From Bacteroidota bacterium (GTDB lineage: Bacteria > Bacteroidota > Ignavibacteria > UBA10030 > BY39), in NCBI GenBank assembly GCA_018830765.1, contig JAHJRJ010000184.1, positions 1 to 8,055 of the forward strand: 8,055 nt of DNA, written 5' to 3'. Under the pieces are notes generated by a model that saw only the letters and a program-made list of their open reading frames with translations, had not been told where the DNA came from and ran no database searches. Made by a program: the position numbers and the translations under genes. The number at the start of each line of letters is the position of its first letter. Position 1 is the stretch's first letter. Shown here one piece after another: positions 1 through 6,608 of this stretch.

Positions 1-72
1 TAAATCTTAATCAAATATTTTAATAAAGTCAAGTTTTTCACCTGTTGCTTTTCTCATTAAGCATTACTAAAT

Positions 73-89
73 TTCGAATGATTTTCGAA
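73..89. repeat. short inverted repeat TTCGAA-5-TTCGAA upstream of the M24 peptidase gene
   Basis: Two copies of the self-complementary hexamer TTCGAA are separated by TGATT and lie 35 to 51 bases before the first start codon. They could form a 6-bp hairpin or a two-half-site operator. No T-run follows directly, so it does not look like a terminator. The rest of positions 1-123 is A/T-rich and holds no convincing promoter or gene. The window opens with TAA, which might be the stop of an upstream gene, but this cannot be judged from here. The function is unknown and the pair could be chance in such A/T-rich DNA. Confidence 0.3.
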
Positions 90-123
90 GAATTTGATTA
101 ATTTTTAAAAGCAAGAATAATAT

Positions 124-1299
124 ATGATAAAAGAAAAGATTAAACAGGCAGTTGAGATATTAAAAGAAAAAAACATCGACGTATGGGTAACTTTCGTGCG
201 TGAAAGCACCACTATCCCTGACCCCTCTCTCGAGATGGTCGTCGGAACAAGCTGCACCTGGCAAACGGCTTATATTATTACATCCAAGGGCGAAACTATC
301 GCGATTGCGGGAAGTTTGGACGTTGCTAATCTAAAATCGAAAGGATACTATAAAGAGATTATCGGTTACGTGCAATCTATCAAAGAACCGCTTTTAGAAA
401 TTTTGAAGAGAATTGATCCGAAAACTATCGCAATTAATTATTCGACCAACACCGTTATTGCCGACGGATTGACTCACGGGATGTGGCTACAGTTAATGAG
501 TTATTTAGACGGAACGCCATACAAAGATAGAATTATATCATCCGAGCCTGTAATTGCCGCACTGTGCGGAAGAAAATCGCCGACCGAATTAAAATTGATG
601 AAAGCTGCCATAGTTGAAACATTAAAGATATTCGATAAGGTTACTCATTATATAAAGCCGGGAAAAACCGAACAAGATGTAGCAAACTTTATTCTAAAAG
701 AAGTAAAAAAGATTGGCGTCGAAACTGCTTGGGATAAAGAGTACTGTCCTTCAGTTTTTACAGGACCGGAATCGGCTGGCGCACACGCGGGACCGACAAA
801 CCGAAAAATAGAAGGCGGACATATTTTGAATATTGATTTCGGAGTAAAGATGAACGGTTATACTTCCGATTTACAGCGAACGTGGTATATCCGGAGAAAA
901 GGCGAATTAACAGTGCCCAAAGAAGTAACACTTGGATTCAACACTATAATAGAAGCAATACAATTGGCAGCGAAAGCACTTAAGCCGGGAGTGATGGGCT
1001 GCGAGATGGATGATATCGCCCGCAATCATATCACTTCGAAAGGGTATGCGGAGTATCCGCACGCTCTCGGTCATCAAATAGGGCGCATTGCTCACGACGG
1101 CGGAGGCCTCCTCTGTCCGCGTTGGGAAAGATACGGTAAACTTCCATACGAAAAAGTTGAGGAATCACAGGTCTATACTCTTGAGCCACGGTTGACGGTG
1201 GAAGGTTACGGTGTAGCTACCGTCGAAGAAATGGTAGTGGTTACGAAGGATGGATGTAAATTTTTATCGAAATCTCAAAAAAAGATTTATTTAGTGTAG
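124..1299 (+). CDS. M24-family metallopeptidase, Xaa-Pro aminopeptidase type
   Basis: A 391-residue protein with the two-part layout of aminopeptidase P/prolidase relatives: an N-terminal creatinase-like domain (about residues 1-150) and a C-terminal pita-bread catalytic domain (about 155-391). All five expected dinuclear metal ligands are visible: D238 in NIDFG, D249 in TSDLQRTW, H317 in HALGHQIG, E354 in TLEPRL and E368 or E369 in ATVEEM. H222 and H324 sit where the family has its substrate- and proton-handling histidines. There is no signal peptide, so it is probably cytosolic and would remove N-terminal residues that precede proline during peptide turnover. The exact substrate cannot be read, because prolidases, creatinases and aminopeptidases share this fold. 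The ATG at 124 is the natural start; no clear Shine-Dalgarno sequence precedes it. It lies 60 bases before plsY and may or may not be cotranscribed with it. Confidence 0.9.
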   Translation: MIKEKIKQAVEILKEKNIDVWVTFVRESTTIPDPSLEMVVGTSCTWQTAYIITSKGETIAIAGSLDVANLKSKGYYKEIIGYVQSIKEPLLEILKRIDPKTIAINYSTNTVIADGLTHGMWLQLMSYLDGTPYKDRIISSEPVIAALCGRKSPTELKLMKAAIVETLKIFDKVTHYIKPGKTEQDVANFILKEVKKIGVETAWDKEYCPSVFTGPESAGAHAGPTNRKIEGGHILNIDFGVKMNGYTSDLQRTWYIRRKGELTVPKEVTLGFNTIIEAIQLAAKALKPGVMGCEMDDIARNHITSKGYAEYPHALGHQIGRIAHDGGGLLCPRWERYGKLPYEKVEESQVYTLEPRLTVEGYGVATVEEMVVVTKDGCKFLSKSQKKIYLV

Positions 1300-1304
1300 T
1301 ATCC

Positions 1305-1333
1305 TTGATTATTAATATCAATTTTTATATCTT
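1305..1333 (+). promoter_or_regulatory. possible weak promoter or weak terminator between the M24 gene and plsY
   Basis: The 60-base gap holds TTGATT (1305-1310) and, 17 bases later, TATCTT (1328-1333), a moderate sigma-70-like pair that could serve plsY. The same DNA also forms a 5-bp A/T-rich inverted repeat, TTGAT (1305-1309) and ATCAA (1317-1321), followed directly by TTTTT, which resembles a very weak intrinsic terminator. The two readings compete, and the sequence alone does not decide between them. Confidence 0.3.
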
Positions 1334-1347
1334 TTATCAGTTAAATT

Positions 1348-1354
1348 AAAGGAA
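1348..1354 (+). promoter_or_regulatory. ribosome binding site of plsY (AAAGGAA)
   Basis: AAAGGAA lies 5 bases before the ATG at 1360. It is the clearest Shine-Dalgarno sequence in the window and fixes the plsY start. Most other starts here have weak or no such sequence. Confidence 0.7.
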
Positions 1355-1359
1355 TTTCA

Positions 1360-2031
1360 ATGCTATCGCTCTTTTACGTTATATTTTTAAGTTATTTAGT
1401 AGGTTCTATCCCTACAAGCATTATAGTTGCAAAACTTTTAAAAGGAATAGATATTCGTCAACACGGCAGTGGTAACGCCGGCGGCACAAATGTGATACGT
1501 GTTTTAGGATTAAAAGAAGGAATCTTTGTAATCGTTTTCGATATTTTCAAAGGTTTTATAGCAACCGTCTTTATCGCAAAGCTGATGTATTCTCCTTTCC
1601 CATTTAAAAACCTCACACCGTTGGAAGATTTCACGCTTGTGCAGATATTGGCTGGGAGCGCAGCAATCGTGGGTCATATTTGGACGGTATTCGGCGGATT
1701 CAAAGGCGGAAAAGGTATGGCAACCGCCACAGGTATGTTAATAGGACTTGCACCTATCGACATTTTAATTGTCATCGGTGTTTTCACTATTGTATTTATA
1801 ATTTCTCGATACATTTCATTAGGTTCGATCAGCGCAGCAGTAGCATTCCCGCTCACTTTATTTTTCAGAGAAAATATATTTAAAGCAGAAGTTGAAGGAT
1901 ACAGCATATTGATCTTTTTCTCGATAGGTATTGCGGCGCTTTTGATATTTACTCACCGGGCAAATATTAAACGGCTTATTGAAGGTAGAGAACATAAGAT
2001 CACTAATTTTCATTTGTTTAGAAAGAAATGA
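1360..2031 (+). CDS. plsY: acyl-phosphate:glycerol-3-phosphate acyltransferase PlsY
   Basis: PlsY transfers the acyl group of acyl-phosphate to glycerol-3-phosphate, giving lysophosphatidic acid, the first membrane-bound step of phospholipid synthesis in most bacteria. The 223-residue protein is very hydrophobic, with several membrane segments (about 1-25, 53-75, 95-112, 122-148, 152-170 and 182-198). The family motifs are present: GSIPTS at 15-20, SGNAGGTN at 37-44, the glycine-rich GFKGGKG at 113-119 just after H106, and the final HRANIKRLIEGRE near 199-211. The length is slightly above the usual 200 or so, because of a longer loop around 78-92 and a basic C-terminal tail. A good ribosome binding site precedes the ATG. 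Its stop overlaps the gpsA start (ATGA), so the enzyme making its substrate is translated right after it. Confidence 0.95.
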   Translation: MLSLFYVIFLSYLVGSIPTSIIVAKLLKGIDIRQHGSGNAGGTNVIRVLGLKEGIFVIVFDIFKGFIATVFIAKLMYSPFPFKNLTPLEDFTLVQILAGSAAIVGHIWTVFGGFKGGKGMATATGMLIGLAPIDILIVIGVFTIVFIISRYISLGSISAAVAFPLTLFFRENIFKAEVEGYSILIFFSIGIAALLIFTHRANIKRLIEGREHKITNFHLFRKK

Positions 2032-3026
2032 AAATTACAGTAATAGGTGCCGGAAGTTGGGGAACAACTCTCGCTCTACTTTTATTTTCGAACCGACACG
2101 ATGTTACGTTATGGTCGCATCGCAAAGAAGACCTCGATAACATTTTAAACAAACGGGAGAACACAGTTTTCCTACCCGGTGTAAAGATACCTAACGAGTT
2201 AATAGTAACAGGTGATTTAGAGGAAGCTACTCACCAAACGGAAGTAATTGTAACAGCCGTCCCCTCACAGCATTTGCGATCAGTTCTAAAGCAAATTACA
2301 CATGTAAACACTCGTGAAACTGTGATAGTCAACGTTGCGAAAGGAATCGAGAACGATACTTTGATGACGATGTCGGAAGTTATAGCCGAAGTTTTACTTG
2401 GTCATCCACTGGCAAAGACTGCGATACTTTCTGGACCGAGTTTCGCGGAAGAAGTCAGCAAAAAAATCCCGACGGCGGTGGTAGTCGCCTCTCCCGATTT
2501 TGAAACTGCAAAATTTGTTCAACAAATTTTTTTAACTCCTTACTTTAGAGTTTATGCGTCGGATGATGTGCGTGGAGTTGAATTAGGTGGTTCGTTAAAA
2601 AACGTTATCGCAGTTGGGGCGGGCTTATGCGACGGTGCCGGCTATGGTGATAACACAAAGGCGGCGATAATGACACGTGGAATTGTCGAAATCGCCCGTC
2701 TTGGTATCGCTATGAATGCTAACCCAAAAACCTTTTCCGGGCTTTCAGGCATCGGTGATTTAATAGCAACCTGCATGAGCAAGCACAGCCGTAACCGGCA
2801 CGTCGGTGAGGAAATCGGGAGAGGACGCAAACTTCCGGATGTGTTGAATGAGATGGTCATGGTCGCTGAAGGTGTCCAAACAACTGTTTCAGCTTGCGAA
2901 CTTGCGAAAAAACTCGCGGTTGAAGTCCCAATTATGACTGAGGTTTACAACGTATTATTTAATGGGAAAAACCCTCAAGACGCGACCTTGGATTTGATGA
3001 CACGCGACCCTAAAGGCGAGTTGTAA
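2028..3026 (+). CDS. gpsA: NAD(P)-dependent glycerol-3-phosphate dehydrogenase GpsA
   Basis: GpsA reduces dihydroxyacetone phosphate to sn-glycerol-3-phosphate with NAD(P)H in the cytosol, supplying phospholipid synthesis. The 332-residue length is typical. The N-terminal Rossmann fold starts with VIGAGSWGT (residues 5-13). The family motifs NVAKGIE (102-108) and SGPSFAEEV (135-143) follow. K191 in GGSLKNVIAVGAG is the expected catalytic lysine, D244 in SGIGDLIATC is the conserved acid, and SRNRHVG (254-260) contains the substrate-phosphate-binding RNR. The start ATG lies inside the end of plsY with a 4-base overlap, and AGAAAGAA just upstream may act as a weak ribosome binding site. The overlap implies translational coupling with plsY, which consumes its product. 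No unusual substitution is seen. Confidence 0.96.
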   Translation: MKITVIGAGSWGTTLALLLFSNRHDVTLWSHRKEDLDNILNKRENTVFLPGVKIPNELIVTGDLEEATHQTEVIVTAVPSQHLRSVLKQITHVNTRETVIVNVAKGIENDTLMTMSEVIAEVLLGHPLAKTAILSGPSFAEEVSKKIPTAVVVASPDFETAKFVQQIFLTPYFRVYASDDVRGVELGGSLKNVIAVGAGLCDGAGYGDNTKAAIMTRGIVEIARLGIAMNANPKTFSGLSGIGDLIATCMSKHSRNRHVGEEIGRGRKLPDVLNEMVMVAEGVQTTVSACELAKKLAVEVPIMTEVYNVLFNGKNPQDATLDLMTRDPKGEL

Positions 3027-3064
3027 ATTTATCTATCCAACATTCAAACTCCGGCTACCGGTTA

Positions 3065-5323
3065 ATGGCAAAATTATCACACTCAAAAGCAGATATTCTT
3101 ACACCGGTTCAATTTATTAAAGGAATCGGACCAAAACGCGCTGAAATTTTTGCATTGCACGGTATTAAAACCGTTCGTGACCTACTCTATTATTTCCCTT
3201 TCGATTATCTAAACCTAACCGAAATTTCCACAATCGGTTCTCTACGCAAAATGGCTGATACGGGCAAATTAGTTTCCGTTGTGGGAACCGTCAGGGCGAT
3301 AGATATTGTGGGTAGACCTCCTCGAAGACGCTGCATCATTATTATCGGGGACCAGACTGGCACACTCCCTCTATTATTTTTTCAAAATATTAATTACTTC
3401 AAATCGGCATTTCAGCTGGGAGAAACAATCGCGGTATCCGGTAAAATCAACAGCTACATGAACCGTTCTCAGATTGTTCACCCGAGAATTGACCGTGTTG
3501 AAGTTGACGAAAGTAACGACATAACTGGCTTCCTTCATACAAAAGGATTTATCCCAAAATATTCGTCCAATGAAGATTTCAGGTTGGGACGGATTACCGA
3601 TACTGTTTTTCGAAAAATTATGAAAACCGTTGTTGAGCAATTTGCGTCGCACGTTGAAGAGATACTTTCCAATAAAATTTTGGCGGAAAACAATTTAATC
3701 CCTTTAACAACAGCTTTGCACGACGTCCATTTCCCGTTATCGGATTCCGAAAAAGATATTGCTCGCTTTCGGCTAAAGTTTGACGAGTGGTTCTTTTTCC
3801 AACTACTTCTTGCATACAGAAAGAAAAAAAATAAAGTTGACCTACCTGGTATTCCATTTAAAATAGAGAGCAAGTTAGCTCGTCGTTTGGTTGACTCGCT
3901 GCCATTTAAACTGACTAAAGCTCAAATTCATGTAATCAAAGAGATTGCCAACGATATGCGTAAACCAAAGCCGATGAACCGGCTGCTTCAGGGAGACGTT
4001 GGCAGCGGAAAAACTGTTGTCGCTATCATCGCCATGCTCATTGCAATTGAAAACGGTTATCAGGTAGCTTTCATGGCTCCAACAGAAATTTTAGCAGAGC
4101 AGCATTACAGAACATTCAAACGGTTTTTAGACGGTTTACCCCGATTGTATCGGGGTTTACCTGTTAATGTTCGATTGCTTATAGGCGGACAACGTAAAGC
4201 TTTACGCGAAGACGTCCTGGAGGATATCAGACGAGGAACCGCTAACATCATAGTCGGCACACACGCATTAATACAGGAAAAAGTTGAATTCGCAAACGTA
4301 GGATTGGTAATTATCGACGAGCAGCATCGCTTCGGAGTTGCGCAGAGAGCCGAGTTGATGCGCAAAGGAAAAGAAAGCATTAAAGTAACACCCGATGTAA
4401 TCGTAATGACCGCTACACCTATCCCTCGCACATTATCGCTAACGGTTTACGGAGACTTAGACGTTTCGGTAATAGACGAGATGCCGAAAGACAGAAAGAG
4501 TATCAAGACTCTTGTTATGCCTGAATCGCAATCGGATAAACTTCACAAGATGATGCGCGAGCATATACAAAGAAGAGAACAAGTATATATTATCTATCCG
4601 ATCATTGAAGAATCAGAAAAGGTCGACCTGAAAGCGGCAGTTGAAAATTTCGAGATACTTAGAAACAATATCTTCCCCGATTTAAGAGTCGCGCTCATCC
4701 ACGGTCGAATGTCGTCCGAAGAGAAAGACAAAGTAATGGACGACTTTAAAAACAAGCGGTTGGATATACTTGTCTCTACGACCGTCATCGAAGTCGGTAT
4801 CGACATACCGAATGCAACGCTGATGGTAATCGAGCATGCTGAGAGGTTCGGACTTTCACAGTTGCATCAACTGCGTGGACGCGTAGGCAGAGGCACCGAC
4901 CAATCGTATTGTATATTAATCGTGCCCGACTGGCTTGCAAAGTTGACTTCGCGGCAATCACACACACCGGTTTTTTTACACCCTGAAAATAGGCAAAATT
5001 CCACAGATTTAAGCGATTCCGACAAGCAAAAAGCTTTGACCAGAATCCTGACGATGCTCGAAACATCGGATGGATTTAAGATAGCTGAAGTAGATTTGAA
5101 GCTCAGAGGTCCAGGAGATTTCTTCGGTACACGTCAAAGCGGTTTACCCGAGTTGCACATCGCCAACGTGCTGGAAGACAGAAAAATAATTTTAGCCGCA
5201 CGCAAGGAAGCTTTCCATCTTGTCGATAGCGATCCGCATCTACGTGCAAAAGAGAATCAGTGCATCAGAAAATTTTTCTACGACAAGTTGAAAGACTCTC
5301 TAAACTTTTTTCAAGTCGGTTAA
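3065..5323 (+). CDS. recG: ATP-dependent DNA helicase RecG
   Basis: RecG is a monomeric superfamily 2 helicase that remodels stalled forks and Holliday junctions during repair and recombination. Seen in order in the 752 residues: an N-terminal helix-hairpin-like FIKGIGPKRAEIF (17-29), the OB-fold wedge domain (about 65-150), Walker A GDVGSGKT (310-317), motif Ia MAPTEILAEQH (337-347), DEQH (418-421), TATPIPRT (449-456), STTVIEVGIDIPNA (571-584), QLRGRVGRG (602-610), and the C-terminal DLKLRGPGDFFGTRQSG (677-693). Two oddities: a 7-residue in-frame insertion after motif Ia (around 357-366) made by a small palindromic repeat, and about 28 extra residues near 622-655 compared with remembered RecG proteins. 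No key motif is lost, so it should be active. The ATG at 3065 has no evident Shine-Dalgarno sequence. The gene follows gpsA by 38 bases and is probably the last of this transcription unit. Confidence 0.97.
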   Translation: MAKLSHSKADILTPVQFIKGIGPKRAEIFALHGIKTVRDLLYYFPFDYLNLTEISTIGSLRKMADTGKLVSVVGTVRAIDIVGRPPRRRCIIIIGDQTGTLPLLFFQNINYFKSAFQLGETIAVSGKINSYMNRSQIVHPRIDRVEVDESNDITGFLHTKGFIPKYSSNEDFRLGRITDTVFRKIMKTVVEQFASHVEEILSNKILAENNLIPLTTALHDVHFPLSDSEKDIARFRLKFDEWFFFQLLLAYRKKKNKVDLPGIPFKIESKLARRLVDSLPFKLTKAQIHVIKEIANDMRKPKPMNRLLQGDVGSGKTVVAIIAMLIAIENGYQVAFMAPTEILAEQHYRTFKRFLDGLPRLYRGLPVNVRLLIGGQRKALREDVLEDIRRGTANIIVGTHALIQEKVEFANVGLVIIDEQHRFGVAQRAELMRKGKESIKVTPDVIVMTATPIPRTLSLTVYGDLDVSVIDEMPKDRKSIKTLVMPESQSDKLHKMMREHIQRREQVYIIYPIIEESEKVDLKAAVENFEILRNNIFPDLRVALIHGRMSSEEKDKVMDDFKNKRLDILVSTTVIEVGIDIPNATLMVIEHAERFGLSQLHQLRGRVGRGTDQSYCILIVPDWLAKLTSRQSHTPVFLHPENRQNSTDLSDSDKQKALTRILTMLETSDGFKIAEVDLKLRGPGDFFGTRQSGLPELHIANVLEDRKIILAARKEAFHLVDSDPHLRAKENQCIRKFFYDKLKDSLNFFQVG
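4133..4161 (+). repeat. 21-bp palindromic in-frame insertion inside recG with 8-bp direct repeats
   Basis: The direct repeat GGTTTACC occurs at 4133-4140 and again at 4154-4161, exactly 21 bases apart. Between and partly over them lies a perfect 8-bp inverted repeat with a 3-base loop: ACCCCGAT (4138-4145), TGT, ATCGGGGT (4149-4156). The peptide reads GLP-RLYR-GLP (residues 357-366). Removing one 21-base unit gives FKRFLDGLPVNVRLLIGG, which by eye matches the spacing of E. coli RecG (FANWFAPLGIEVGWLAGK) with no gap, so the 7 residues look inserted. It could be a target-duplicating mini palindromic element or a slippage product. No mobile gene accompanies it. Confidence 0.7.
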
Positions 5324-5385
5324 ACCCACCAATCAATATTTATCTCACATATCACTCCTAAAAAATTATTTTTATTTTTTTTTCT

Positions 5386-5399
5386 AAAAATGCATTTTT
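5386..5399. repeat. A/T-rich perfect palindrome AAAAATGCATTTTT in the recG-ligase gap
   Basis: A 14-base self-complementary sequence sits just upstream of the -35 box, after long A- and T-runs (A-run 5360-5365, T-run 5375-5383). The gap has no G/C-rich hairpin, so a normal intrinsic terminator for recG is not seen. The A/T-tracts could weakly terminate recG transcription, act as an UP-like element or curved DNA for the promoter that follows, or simply reflect base composition. Confidence 0.35.
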
Positions 5400-5402
5400 T
5401 TC

Positions 5403-5430
5403 TTGACTTAAATTATAAATATTATATATT
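5403..5430 (+). promoter_or_regulatory. sigma-70-type promoter of the ATP-grasp/GNAT operon (TTGACT-16-TATATT)
   Basis: TTGACT at 5403-5408 matches the -35 consensus at 5 of 6 positions. TATATT at 5425-5430 matches the -10 consensus at 5 of 6, with a 16-base spacer. Long A/T runs immediately upstream are UP-element-like. Transcription would start near 5437, leaving a leader of about 55 bases before the TTG start at 5493. It is the best promoter match in the window and marks the ligase genes as a transcription unit separate from recG. Confidence 0.65.
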
Positions 5431-5474
5431 ACACAGCGAGAAATAGATTATAACAAGTATGTATAACAATTAAT

Positions 5475-5479
5475 GAGGA
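5475..5479 (+). promoter_or_regulatory. possible ribosome binding site (GAGGA) ahead of the TTG start
   Basis: GAGGA is the only Shine-Dalgarno-like sequence in the leader, but it lies 13 bases before the TTG at 5493, which is longer than usual. It overlaps a four-codon reading frame, ATG AGG ATC TGA (5473-5484), whose stop falls 8 bases before the TTG. The long spacing and the rare start codon suggest modest initiation at the first ligase gene. The mini-frame may be chance. Confidence 0.4.
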
Positions 5480-5492
5480 TCTGACGAGTTCC

Positions 5493-6608
5493 TTGATACG
5501 TCTTCCACTGAATGTTGCGCTCGTTTACAATCAAAAGAAGGAAGATAACAAAACAGAAAACAATCACGAGCCTCCCGATAAAGATAAAAATATATTATCG
5601 GGATTGAACGGTGAATCATCCGTTAGATTTAATCATTCAACCCCAAATAATTTCGCAGACACCTATGCTGAGTGGGACACATTCGAAACTATAAATGCGG
5701 TGCGCGAAGCCCTCTCCGAATTTCACAAAGTCACGCTCGTAGAAGCGGATGAGAATGCTTACCAGAAACTCCTGCAGTTGAAACCCGATATCGTTTTCAA
5801 CATTGCCGAAGGTTTAAACGGTGTTTCGCGCGAAGCTCAAATTCCCGCTATTCTGGAACTCCTTCAAATCCCTTATACGGGATCAGACCCGCTTACCTTG
5901 AGTATTTGTCTGGATAAGGCGCGAACCAAGGAAATTCTTTCCTATTACGGCATCCCTACTGCTCGTTTTTGCGTTATTAATTCGATTTCCGATATCGTCG
6001 GCGCGAATATCGTTTTCCCGAGCATAGTAAAACCTAAACACGAAGGTTCAAGCAAAGGCATATTTAATTCTTCTATCGTCAATAATTGGGACGATCTAAT
6101 ATCTCAAGTTACTTTTGTGATCGAAACATATAAACAACCAGCTTTGGTCGAAGAATTTTTAGATGGACGTGAATTTACAGTTGCGTTATTGGGTAACGGC
6201 AAGGACGTTAAAGTTCTTCCGATAGTCGAAATGAAATTCGATTCGTTACCGAGCGAAGTTAATCGTATATATTCCTACGAAGCTAAGTGGATTTGGGATA
6301 ATTCGGAATCACCGCTGAACATTTTCGAATGTCCGGCGAACTTACCCATTTCTCTTCAGACTGAGATCGAAGATATTTGTTTGAAAACATATTCTGTAAT
6401 GAAATGCCGCGACTGGTGCCGCATCGATGTGCGACTGGATTCGAATGGCGTGCCGAATATACTTGAACTAAACCCGTTGCCCGGAATTTTACCGAAGCCT
6501 GAAGATAATTCGTGCTTCCCGAAAGCCGCACGAACGGCGGGGATGAATTACAACCAGCTTCTACAAGAAGTTTTAAATTTAGCGGCGAAGAGATACGGAC
6601 TTTTATGA
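5493..6608 (+). CDS. D-Ala-D-Ala-ligase-like ATP-grasp protein (first of tandem pair)
   Basis: A 371-residue ATP-grasp ligase of the Ddl fold, expected to activate a carboxylate as acyl-phosphate and join it to an amine. Visible: NVALVYN (7-13), PDIVFNIAEG (98-107), REAQ then IPYTGSDPLTL (113-135), K180 in VKPKHEGSSKG, the ATP-binding LVEEFLDGRE (218-227), YEAKW (262-266), CPANLP (280-285), and Mg ligands D312, E325 and N327 in RID and LELNP. S186 matches the Ddl active-site Ser. The Ddl N-terminal GG-x-S-x-E signature is absent, and W266 replaces the active-site Tyr. Residues 14-58 form a polar, variable insertion containing a palindromic repeat. The TTG start is chosen because the strand VALVYN begins at once, as in the paralogue; the frame is closed by TAA at 5451. 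The stop overlaps the next gene (ATGA). The true substrate is unknown, and a real cell-wall Ddl is unlikely but not excluded. Confidence 0.85.
   Translation: MIRLPLNVALVYNQKKEDNKTENNHEPPDKDKNILSGLNGESSVRFNHSTPNNFADTYAEWDTFETINAVREALSEFHKVTLVEADENAYQKLLQLKPDIVFNIAEGLNGVSREAQIPAILELLQIPYTGSDPLTLSICLDKARTKEILSYYGIPTARFCVINSISDIVGANIVFPSIVKPKHEGSSKGIFNSSIVNNWDDLISQVTFVIETYKQPALVEEFLDGREFTVALLGNGKDVKVLPIVEMKFDSLPSEVNRIYSYEAKWIWDNSESPLNIFECPANLPISLQTEIEDICLKTYSVMKCRDWCRIDVRLDSNGVPNILELNPLPGILPKPEDNSCFPKAARTAGMNYNQLLQEVLNLAAKRYGLL
5573..5603 (+). repeat. palindromic repeat in the first ligase gene, related to the recG element
   Basis: Perfect 9-bp inverted arms TCCCGATAA (5573-5581) and TTATCGGGA (5595-5603) surround a 13-base A/T-rich centre. 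The arm core CCCGAT/ATCGGG is the same as in the recG palindrome. It encodes PPDKDKNILSG (residues 27-37) in the variable N-terminal segment, where this protein is about 10 residues longer than its neighbour paralogue, close to the repeat's 31 bases. No flanking direct repeat is seen. An mRNA hairpin about 80 bases into the gene, acting on translation, is another possible role. Confidence 0.5.

Noticed and set aside
94..123. TTGATT (94-99) with TAATAT (118-123) as a promoter for the M24 gene.
   Set aside because: Transcription would start near 130, downstream of the ATG at 124, so it cannot serve this start. TTGCTT (45-50) with TAAATT (68-73) is better placed but too weak to call.
3042..3058. 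CCGG-x-x-x-CCGG between gpsA and recG as an operator.
   Set aside because: The repeat is only 4 bp of a very common palindrome, with no promoter around it.
3339..3350. ATCGGGG in the recG OB-fold region as another copy of the palindromic repeat.
   Set aside because: No CCCCGAT partner lies nearby, and the bases encode the expected IIGDQTG strand-turn of the wedge domain.
3374..3873. Several minus-strand open frames of 79-112 codons within recG, and similar ones in other genes.
   Set aside because: They are antisense to clearly recognisable conserved proteins, show no domain or plausible start signal, and look like by-products of the + strand codon usage.
6512..6604. A 31-residue N-terminal extension of the second ligase, starting at the ATG at 6512.
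   Set aside because: It runs inside the conserved C-terminal end of the first ligase in another frame and reads as non-conserved sequence. The ATG at 6605 gives the ATGA overlap and the family's normal N-terminus.
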